Both the position numbers and the translations under genes were made by a program. From Galaxea fascicularis (taxonomy: Eukaryota > Cnidaria > Anthozoa > Scleractinia > Euphylliidae): a stretch of 64,000 bases of DNA. The stretch is taken from NCBI GenBank assembly GCA_948470475.1, contig OX419341.1, positions 24,261,888 through 24,325,887 on the forward strand, in the 5' to 3' direction. The notes under the pieces are model-generated. The model was not told where the DNA came from and ran no database searches. It saw only the letters and a program-made list of their open reading frames with translations. Positions within the stretch are counted from its first letter, which is position 1. Each line of letters starts with the position of its first letter. Positions 50,843 through 58,549 of the stretch are shown one piece after another.

Positions 50843-51916
50843 CAGGCTTTGAGCTAGGATTTGATCACTGGAGTACAATTTGTCTCCTTGGCTAAATGTT
50901 TGGGGGACATTTTTATTTTTAGGGGGACGGACAAATTAATTTTTATTCAACATCTTTTTTTTTTTACATTTATACTGACAAGCCAACAAAAACATTTTTT
51001 ACCTGATCCTTGTAATACAAGGAAAGTTAAGTTACTGGTGTCAATATTCAGTCAGGCTTCGATTTGTAACGAAAAAGCCTTTTATTGTTGGAACACGTTT
51101 TCGATTCCCCTGCTAGCAGAGGTCTTTCACGGCGAGAAATAAACGAGAGGAGAGAGACCTCTCGTATATTTCTCGCCGTAAGAGACCTCTGCTAGCAGGG
51201 AAGTTTTCGATGTGACCTGTTAAAGATTGCCGGGAGCGTTCACAATGCTTGGTTGAGCATGAGACGTACGTGTTCAGTAGAGCGTTACTGAAACGTAACT
51301 TGAGAATGAACTATAAACGGACGGCATGCATACCGAAACGAAACCACCGGAACGAAATCAACGGAACCACCGAAACCACCAAAACAAAGTTGTCGAAACC
51401 ACCGGAGCAACCAAAAAATGCTGAAAACTATGCAAACGTTGTCTTGGCTCGTCACGCAAGGCTACGAAACTGATTAACGATATGTTCAGTTCAAGAAGAC
51501 TGATTATAACTGGGATACACGATGAAGGCCCACGGAGTTCGCTAGTTTTAAGGTGAGCTTACAACGTATTTTGGCTATAACTAAATGATCAGAGAAAAGA
51601 AGGAAATGCGTTCAAGTTTAAGTTACGAATATGTTGTTTTCGTCGCTCGGTGCTGTAAACATGCAAACCGGTTTTGCTGGCGTTTAAAACATATTCATAA
51701 TTTATGAATTTAGTTCAACACGGCAGTAGCGCGACGTTTGAAACAGGCCTCAGCTTGCAATTTCTGTACTAAACTAAATCTCTTCGTCTGTGCTTTCTTT
51801 CAAATTTTTTCCCTAAATTTTGAAAGGGACAATTTGTCCCCTTGGTCCTTTTTTTAAGGGACAATTTCAATTGCAGTGCGGGATTGGCGCAATGGCGCGG
51901 CATGGCTCAAACCCTG
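50843..51916. mobile_element. hAT-like non-autonomous element (1.07 kb)
   Basis: Imperfect ends caggctttgagc and gctcaaaccctg, flanked by aaaaag on both sides (50837-50842, 51917-51922). CAGG-type ends suggest hAT, whose 8-bp target may have partly decayed here. It splits the LINE between NGVLF and QLQNAFDT. 'gacaatttgtcccctt' motifs occur near both ends. No transposase. Confidence 0.65.
51108..51202. repeat. Perfect-stem hairpin nested in the hAT-like element
   Basis: 'ccctgctagcagaggtct' on the left and 'agacctctgctagcaggg' on the right, with inner pairing of 'cggcgagaaat' and 'atttctcgccg' and of 'acgagagg' and 'cctctcgt'. The whole 95 bp is one foldback, probably a small MITE inserted in the larger element, making a third nesting level. 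Confidence 0.7.
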
Positions 51917-52236
51917 AAAAAGTACACCATTTATCAGACCATTGTCTATGTTTTGGTACCACTCGTTATAATTAGTAGCTTCTAGAAGGGCAGTTTGAGT
52001 GGAATGTCTGGGTATAAATCCAGACTGAGTGTCAGCTAAGAGGTCGTACATTATTAGATACTCATAGAACTGGTCGAAAACTATTTTTTCTATTACAAGT
52101 AGCTACAAGTGGTGGAACAGAGAATTAACTCTGGAGTGTAAATTAAAGTGCTAATAGAAGCCCATGAAAAACCCACTGGGCGTTAGCCCTAGTAAAGGGT
52201 ATCAGGGAACCACACGAGGCAAAGAAAAAATTCTTA

Positions 52237-52310
52237 TGACCTCGGTGGGAATCGAACCCACGACCTCCGGATTAGATCTACCGTTGCTCTGCCGACTAAG
52301 CTACGAGGTA
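52237..52310 (-). repeat. tRNA-like sequence (SINE head)
   Basis: 74 nt with six of seven acceptor pairs, a good D stem (A box TAGCTTAGTCGGCAGAGC) and a perfect T arm (GTGGGTTCGATTCCCAC). The anticodon stem has only about three pairs and position 33 is not U, so it is probably a tRNA-derived SINE head or tRNA pseudogene. It is followed downstream by A/T-rich DNA. Confidence 0.55.
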
Positions 52311-52315
52311 CGTCC

Positions 52316-52713
52316 GACCATCGTATGTCGATTCGGAAAAGTTAAGCGATCCTGAAATGATTTTTAGATCTCAAGTCCAGCGCTTGTTTTTTGCTCGGCT
52401 TATAGAAGGAACCGTAATTTGTGACACTTAAAATTTTTTTCTGGTCGACTGCCGGCCAAGATGTTAAAAACACTAAATGGCCGGCAGTGCGAGATTTTTC
52501 TAAAAATTGTCGAATCAAAGAATCCTGGCTAATCCAAACCATCGTATGTTGATTAGGAAAAGTCAAGCGGTCCTGAAATGATTTTTAGATCTCAAGTCCA
52601 GCGCTTGCTTTATGCTGGGCTCATAGCACGAACCGTATTTCGTGACAGCACTGCATTTTTTTCAGGTCGACTGCCGGCCGAGGCTTTAAAAACACTAACC
52701 TGGTTCACACTTG

Positions 52714-52745
<32 letters not shown>

Positions 52746-52787
52746 GTACCTCGTGTTGATGTCTTATGTCGCCAGTGTGAACAACAC

Positions 52788-52862
<75 letters not shown>

Positions 52863-53690
52863 ATAATGACTATGTTGTTATGTCGTTATGTCACTAGTGT
52901 GAACCATGCTTAAATGACCGGCAGTGCGATAAAAATTGTAGAAATGATGGATAAATCCTACAAAACCGGTTGCATAGATGGCTGATCTTTGACAGTTTAA
53001 ATTGACTGGAATTCTTCGATCTTTTATCGGACTGCCGGTCATTTAGTGTTTTTGACACCTTGGCCGGCAGTCGAAGTGTCACGAAATACGGTTTGTCCAA
53101 TAAGCCCAGCAGCAAGTGCTGGACTTGAGATTTAAAGATCATTTCACGATCACTCCTCTTTTCCTAATCGACATACGATGGTTTGGATTAGCCAGGATTC
53201 TTTGATTCAACAATTTTTAGAAAATCTCGCACTGCCAGCAATTAAGCCAATAACTGACGGTTTAACTTGTTTGTCGGTATATTCATACTGTGATATTTTA
53301 AGCCAGTAACTAATGGCTTAACGTGTTAGTCGGTACATGTGTAACATTTTAGGCCAGTAATAGCATACCGACCGTAGTTAGTGGCTTTAAAAAATGTTGC
53401 AGTATATATACTGTGATAACAGCATATTAAGCCGTTATCTAAACGCCCGCCATTTAGTGTTTTTAACATCTTGGCCGGCAGTCGACCTGAAAAAATTTTA
53501 AGTGTCACAAATTACGGTTCCTTCGATAAGCCGAGCAAAAAACAAGCGCTGGACTTGAGATCTAAAAATCATTTCAGGATCGCTTAACTTTTCCGAATCG
53601 ACATACGATGGTTTGGATTAGCCAGGATTCTCTGATTCGACAACTTTTAGAAAAATCTGGGACTGCCGGCCATTTAGTGTTTTCAACATC
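52316..53690. repeat. Cluster of direct and inverted copies of one repeat unit
   Basis: A unit carrying 'gatctcaagtccagcgctt' and 'actgccggcca' occurs twice in direct order (from about 52358 and 52580) and in inverted order near 53030-53150 and 53420-53690. Bases 52323-52400 and about 53525-53610 are near-perfect inverted partners. The frames at 52342-52566 and 53574-53864 are mirror products. It behaves like a compound foldback. Confidence 0.7.
52711..52911. mobile_element. MITE inserted in the repeat cluster
   Basis: The ends 'tggttcacacttgcgacata' and 'tatgtcactagtgtgaacca' are imperfect inverted copies. The host repeat reads 'aacactaa' before and 'taaatgaccggcagtgcg' after, so a TAA target is duplicated, Harbinger-like. 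The interior is built of 'ttatgtcg/cgacataa' motifs. Confidence 0.65.
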
Positions 53691-53797
53691 TTGGCCGGTT
53701 ACCGGCCATATAGCCACAGCGTTTCTTTTGTCGATAAGGTGCATGAATATTTGATTTAAGGGGTAATGCCCGCTACCACGTGGCCATAGTGCCCAAT

Positions 53798-53950
53798 GAG
53801 TGGCTTTCAGCTTACCTAAACACATTAATTTGTGTGGTACTTTACTCGATGCCACATCCCACAAGTTTCACACTTTCATCGCTTGTTTTATTCATGTGGG
53901 TTCTTGAGCCTGGGTATTGGCTGTGTCCATGGCTGCTAATGCTCGGGCTT
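53798..53950 (+). repeat. Dispersed repeat, second copy of 39388-39545
   Basis: Shares 'gtggctttcagctta', 'gccacatcccacaag', 'tttcatcgcttgttttattc' and 'ggttcttgag' in the same order as the copy at 39388. The element type is unknown; only these two copies are visible here. Confidence 0.6.
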
Positions 53951-54105
53951 AAAACTTAATTTGGTAGATATAAGAGGTTATGTCCGTTACCACGTGGCCA
54001 TAGTGCCCCTTGAGTAGCCCTTGCGTCCATCAGCACCTTTTTCATTGAAACTATCTGCACCATGTACCGACATCAAAGTGACACTTATCGCTATAGATAA
54101 TAATT

Positions 54106-54630
54106 TTAAAGTTTAGAGTCTTCACATTCAACTAGATCTTTAATCCTGAGCAGCATTATCTTTTTCACTTCTTCAATCCCGCACTTTAATTCATGATCAT
54201 CATCGTTGTTCAAGCGTGTTTTAATCCCAGCCAAAATTGCATCTTTGTTGCTTAATCTTGCGCAAATCACAAATGGAAACCCAAACTTCTCTTTGTAGAG
54301 CTTGTTGTAATGCTTCAACTGCTGGATTTCCTCGGCGCTGAGTGTTGTGATTCCAGCTTGGGTCTGCTCTCTTTGAGATTCTGGTGTCAGTGATTCCAAG
54401 CGATCTGCGAGATCGGGGTGATTTCGCAATATCTCGGTCCTTCCATCCTTGGGAAGACTGTCCATGAACTGGCACAAAGCTGTGACGAAGCAATCAAAAG
54501 ACGCAAATGGTCTTTGAGAGCATACACCAGTTGCACAAGACGGTGTCATCTCGACAACATTGCCAAACATCCTGACAAAATCACCAGAGCTGAGATTGTT
54601 GACGCTGGAAACACTCAACTTAGAAGCCAT
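54106..54630 (-). CDS. URAD: 2-oxo-4-hydroxy-4-carboxy-5-ureidoimidazoline (OHCU) decarboxylase
   Basis: 174 codons in one exon, the usual length for animal URAD. Seen: FGNVVEMTPSCA near the start, SQRPF, the catalytic histidine in NHPDLA, ESQREQ, FGFPFVICARL, and a C-terminal basic/helical segment ending SKL, a type 1 peroxisomal signal. The family decarboxylates OHCU to S-allantoin, the last step of urate oxidation after uricase and HIU hydrolase. All key motifs are intact. It is transcribed divergently from the SLC5 gene at 58550. Absence of coding introns could mean intron loss or an old retrocopy; no poly(A) tract or target duplication is visible. The start at 54630 is the only ATG upstream of the conserved region that gives the family length. 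Confidence 0.93.
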   Translation of the reverse strand: MASKLSVSSVNNLSSGDFVRMFGNVVEMTPSCATGVCSQRPFASFDCFVTALCQFMDSLPKDGRTEILRNHPDLADRLESLTPESQREQTQAGITTLSAEEIQQLKHYNKLYKEKFGFPFVICARLSNKDAILAGIKTRLNNDDDHELKCGIEEVKKIMLLRIKDLVECEDSKL

Positions 54631-54681
54631 CGTGAACCGAGGCAGTGTTACCTCTCGTGCGCTGACCAGAAGAGTTAGTAC

Positions 54682-54743
54682 GTGGTGTAAGCTCGCACAA
54701 AACGTCCTGACCGTCCCTCCTTGATACTTTGGTACGATTGTCG
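54682..54743 (-). promoter_or_regulatory. Block shared with the SLC5 gene upstream region (URAD side)
   Basis: Read toward URAD, this contains 'cgacaatcgta', 'caaagtatcaagga', 'cgg', 'ggacgttt', 'gtgcg' and 'acaccac', matching 58448-58504 in order, with a 3-bp and a 1-bp gap and a few substitutions. It ends about 50 bp before the URAD ATG. Promoter, 5'-UTR or repeat end are all possible. Confidence 0.6.
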
Positions 54744-56850
54744 ACTTATTACTCGGTTAACTTCGATTTAACTCTGTTTGTATCCTCGGTTGTCCTGTAA
54801 CCCTGTTACCTCTGTGACCCTATTACTTCTGTGACTTCGTTACCTCTTCGTGACCCCGTTATCTTTGTAACTCTGTGACTCTGTTACCATTGTAACCCCT
54901 GTGACATAAAATCCACGAGGCCTTTATGATCTACAAGTCTTTCTTGCAAAATAAAGGAGTGAAAAATAATAAACCTTTTTAAGCTTAGTAAAAATACACT
55001 TCAATTAGCAAAACCATCAAACACTCTGTTAGCATATTTTTACCCCTCTTATCGTGCCGAATGACCTTTCGGGTGTTGCAGTGGACTCTCTCTCTCTTCC
55101 CCAGAGGTCTCTTTTTGTGTCGTTGGGAGGCTGGGGAGAGGGAAAATGAAAGCGCGCGTGGGTCGATGGGAAGGGGAAAGAGAGAAGAGGAGACCCCTAA
55201 AAGTGAGACCTCTAAAAGTGCATGCTTTGCATCTCACAAGATCAACACTCATTGAGGTGTTTCGATCTATGTTCCGAAAATGTTGATTTATTTCGTCTCT
55301 CTCGGTGAAAAACTTTACCAGGCCGTAATTTTGCAAAAAATACAGCAAAACTCTCACATTTTGCCCCACAAGGAAGTGAGAACACTTGTTTTCTTGTCGC
55401 ACTGTATCTTCGGCTGTTTTGTTTACACATGCATTCAACTGAAATGATACCTAGGTCCAGTCTTTCTCGGAAATCAGGCGCCATCTTGGAAACTATGATT
55501 CCCGCCTTTTACCTCTTCCCATCGTCGCCCGCGCGCTTATTAATTTATTATTGTCAGCAGGAGCCTCTGCGGAGGAGAGAGGTGGACTCTGGTATAGTGG
55601 GGAGAATGGCGAGCACAGTGACCACATTCGGGTAAAGGTCTTGATTCGTTCAGCTCAGTATTTCTTTTAAGTTCCAAATTTCACGTTGTCATGTTACCAC
55701 CAATAGCGCAGCTCCTCCTCCACTATATAAAGTACACACAACCCATAATTTCTCAATTCGCTCTGTCGAAGGGCTAACGCTCGGAACGTCAGCTTTTAGA
55801 ATCCCTTTACGGTGGTCAATTTACATTATCAACTCCGTTGATAAAACCAGATTCTTAGGTACAGCAAGCCACTCAAACCATTGACAATACTGAGTGTTAC
55901 CGCTTAGGTTTCCATATGCGCCGTTTTCATTTCTGTTTGAAGTGTATTTACTAAGCTTAAAAAATATATATATTATTTTTCACTCCTTTATTTTGCAAGA
56001 TAGACTTGTAGATCATAATTTCCCCATGGGTCTTATGCTTTGAAGTCTCTTCTTTTCATTTTCTTGCAAAGATAACAGGGTTGTAATTACGAGGCCACAG
56101 CGTCAAAAAGGTACTGTAACAAAGTAAGAGTCAAAGCCGGGCAACAGAGTTACAGAGGTAACGGGGTTACACAGGTAACAGGGTTTCACAGGTAACAGGG
56201 TTACACAGGTAACAGGGTTACACAAGTAACGAAGTTTGCACAGGTAACGGGGTTACAAAGGTAACACGGTTACACGGGTAACGGGGTTACACGGGTAACG
56301 GGGTTACACAGGTCACGGGGTTACAAAGGTAACAAGGTTACACAGGTAACAAGGTTACACAGGTAACAGGGTTACATAGGTAACAGGGTTACACAGGTAA
56401 CGGTGTTACACAGGTAACAGGGTTACACAGGTAACGGGGTTACGAAGGTAACGGGGTTACACAGGTAACGGGGTTACAGAGGTTACAGAGTCAAATAGTT
56501 ACAAAGAGAACAGAGGTAACAGAGTTCACAGAGTTAGAAAGAGAACAGGGTTACAGACGTGACAGAGTCACGGGGTTACGAAGAGACAGAGGTAACAGAG
56601 GTAGAAAGAGAACAGAGGGAACGGGGTTACAGAGGTAACAAAGTCACAGAGTTATAAAGCTAACGAGGGTACAGACGTAACAGAGTCACAGAGTTACAAA
56701 GATAACATGGTTACAGTTAGTCACAGGGCAACCAATTTAACGAGATTACAGAATGATAGAGGTTACGAATGTTTTTAAGGCAACAGAGTTGAAGATAACA
56801 TAGTAATAAGTCAACGATTGGCCAAAGTACTAAGGAAGCTCGGAGTATTA
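54744..56850. repeat. Second foldback structure with minisatellite arms
   Basis: Left arm about 54744-55010 and right arm about 55935-56850 are inverted copies. 'tctacaagtctttcttgcaaaataaaggagtg' on the left mirrors 56020-55980 on the right, and 'aacagagttaaatcg...taataagtc' of the left complement matches 56780-56812. The left arm has 'gttacctctgtgac' units, the right arm the expanded 17-bp array. The centre (55040-55900) holds CpG-rich repeat DNA with 'gcgcgcgtggg' and a common cnidarian-type repeat near 55760-55860 ('gggctaacgctcggaacgtc'). Confidence 0.65.
56150..56720 (+). repeat. 17-bp minisatellite (acaggtaacagggttac)n
   Basis: About 19 good copies from 56150 to 56480, then degenerate 'acagaggtaacagagt' copies to 56720. 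Each unit joins the next through GTTAC-acag-GTAAC, so the array is self-complementary at every period. Loosely related units in the opposite sense lie at 54780-54905. Confidence 0.9.
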
Positions 56851-56862
56851 TGCACAAGTTAT

Positions 56863-57811
56863 CGGCTTCCCCGTGGGGTCGACCCCCGGGCCAACCACTG
56901 AGATATGTGGGGGAATACAAGGAGATGGATGAGATTCTTTGCCCGAGGGGGTGGGGGAATTTACAAGTTCTAAAGTAATCACGGGAAGGCAACCACAGGG
57001 TTGTGACGGGGATTTGACACTTTTCTAACCCCATACATTGGGTAGCCTGCGTGGCAGGTATAGAAAAGGGAGGGGATTCAGGCTATACATGGAGCTGAAA
57101 ATTGGGAATTTAGAGATTAAAAAAGCCTCATTCTGAAGGCTTGGAACAGTTATGCCGCCATCATGAAATAATGGACAGGGTCTGCAAACGAGTGTTCAGT
57201 CATCTTGTAAACTACCCGGGCGCTTTTCTGAATTTCCTCTTTGTTCTATCGGTTTTGTACCACAATGGAGAAAATGAAGGTGAGAAAATCTGGTTGAATC
57301 CCTTGTTTTGAAAGGCCACCGTTTATCTTGAATCCCGGTAGTCTAGATTTGCTTTAATTTTTCTCTTGTTTATTTTATTAATGATTTGTATAACTTTTGC
57401 TTTGTCACGAGTTCTCGGATCTGTTTTGCACGCATGATTAATCATTCAAAGTGGAACTGTCAAACTCTTCAGGTTCTTGTTGAATTTGGAAAATCCAGGA
57501 AAGTGGTGGCCCTTGTACGTGATGCCAGCTTAGGATCTGCAGTCAGCCATATTAAACAAACTTTTGAGATCAGAGCTTAGAGGGTAATGCTACAATATTT
57601 CGACGAAGAATGGAGTAAGAATTTATTAGGCTAGGCTCCGTGTAATCGTTAAAGATGGCGGGGGGGGGGTCTGCTTAGAGACGCCTCACCCAGGGGACTT
57701 TGTCTTGCAAGATTCCCCGACCCTTAGGGAAATTCCTCAAGTTTATATTTACTAGACTGATTTTACAGTCCCCTTGGTTGGCCCAGGGGTTGACCCCATG
57801 GGGAAGCCGAT
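56863..57811. repeat. Inverted repeat pair flanking about 0.9 kb
   Basis: 'atcggcttccccgtggggtc' at 56863 pairs with 'gaccccatggggaagccgat' near 57791, extended by 'gacccccgggccaacca' and 'ggttggcccaggggttgac'. The element type is unknown; the gene fragment at 57265 lies between the arms. Confidence 0.55.
57265..57580 (+). pseudogene. Possible small gene fragment (PB1/ubiquitin-like N-terminus)
   Basis: An ATG exon (57265-57279, MEKMK) with donor GTGAGA and an acceptor at 57471-57472 join in phase 0 to VLVEFGKSRKVVALVRDASLGSAVSHIKQTFEI, stopping at 57578-57580. The beta-hairpin/helix rhythm resembles the start of PB1 or ubiquitin-like folds, but only 40 residues are present. It is flanked by inverted repeats, so it may be a captured or decayed exon set. 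No function is proposed. Confidence 0.25.
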
Positions 57812-57828
57812 GACATGTGCGTAATTAA

Positions 57829-58438
57829 GGTGATTCCTTGGTATTGCATTGCGCATCCCTACTGCGCACGATTTTCGTGTCATTAGCGCGCGCACATGAG
57901 CGCGTGCGCGTACAAAACGTAAGAGATTTTCCCTCAAACTAAGCTCGATAACGGAATAAATGCTCCTTTTCTCTTAAACGAACACGGTGACCCCCACTTT
58001 TTATTTCCTAATTTCAATGAGAACAATACCCTTAATAACTAAGAAAAATATCAGCAGAAATCTATGGCCACTTTTTTGGCAAATGAAATAAGTACTACAG
58101 AGGGAGACATAACGGGCCCAGCAGCGCATGTCCAAACTATGTTTCCTTTAAGGATAAAAAAATGCAGGGTATTTGAAGACATTTTTTGTGGGACAGTAAA
58201 TGAATAAAAAATCAAAGAAAGCCAAACTCTGTTTGATATCACAGGCTGCATTGAAAAATAATCGAGCTTATTTGTTGCGTACGGAGATTACCAAAAGTCA
58301 CCTAAATAACCATATTTATCAGCATTGTGGTGTGAAAACAAGCACGGTGACCCCCTCTTTTTATTACGTTTTTAACATGCCCTTCTCCTGTAACAACAGC
58401 ATACCAAGTTTGATCGGATCTTTTACTAGGGAATCACC
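57829..58438. mobile_element. TTAA-flanked MITE (piggyBac-like)
   Basis: The ends ggtgattcc and ggaatcacc are inverted and TTAA lies on both sides (57825-57828, 58439-58442), the target of piggyBac-type transposases. Two direct copies of 'acggtgaccccc' followed by 'ctttttatt' occur inside. It ends only 6 bp before the shared upstream block of the SLC5 gene. Confidence 0.65.
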
Positions 58439-58447
58439 TTAACAGCC

Positions 58448-58504
58448 CGACAATCGTACAAAGTATCAAGGACGGTCGGGACGTTTAGTGCGGGCGTACA
58501 CCAC
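58448..58504 (+). promoter_or_regulatory. Block shared with the URAD upstream region (SLC5 side)
   Basis: Holds 'cgacaatcgtacaaagtatc', 'ggacgttt', 'gtgcggg' and 'acaccac' in the same order and orientation relative to its gene as 54682-54743 has to URAD, about 45 bp before the SLC5 start codon. A degenerate third copy lies at 56802-56843. Confidence 0.6.
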
Positions 58505-58549
58505 ATAGTACCCAAGTTTAGAGGAAAACAAAAACAGTTTTGTTTCAAG

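Larger units (their letters stand above)
39790..52100 (-). mobile_element. CR1/jockey-like LINE fragmented into five pieces by later insertions
   Basis: Minus-strand RT sequence reads in order through five pieces. 52100-51923: QSGFIPRHSTQTALLEAT. 50842-50704: NAFDTVDHQILLQKL. 49492-49073: VPQGSILGPLL, YADD, CKYLGIDLDENLSWDSHIDN. 43564-43184: KKVSAGLGAIRRVRN, LQKLQNRAARLITF. 40170-39790: NLRNSKYNLFAPRPSTEA, LWNSLP. Each gap is filled by a different element with its own ends. Stops and frameshifts show the LINE itself is old. The N-terminal endonuclease is not visible; the LINE appears truncated near 52100. A GTEA repeat (gtgcctgcttca, about three copies near 39870) has expanded in the last piece. 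Confidence 0.82.

Noticed and set aside
52237..52310. Functional tRNA gene
   Set aside because: A and B boxes are good, but the anticodon stem has about three pairs and position 33 is not U; SINE head or pseudogene preferred.
55754..55800. Sequence resembling a hammerhead ribozyme core (ctgtcga ... ggaac ... gtc) in a common cnidarian-type repeat
   Set aside because: Core positions differ from CUGANGA and GAAA, no stem III can form before GUC, and the outer bases pair with each other instead.
56150..56720. CRISPR-like regularly spaced repeats
   Set aside because: Units are contiguous 17-mers without spacers in a eukaryotic intergenic region; it is a minisatellite.
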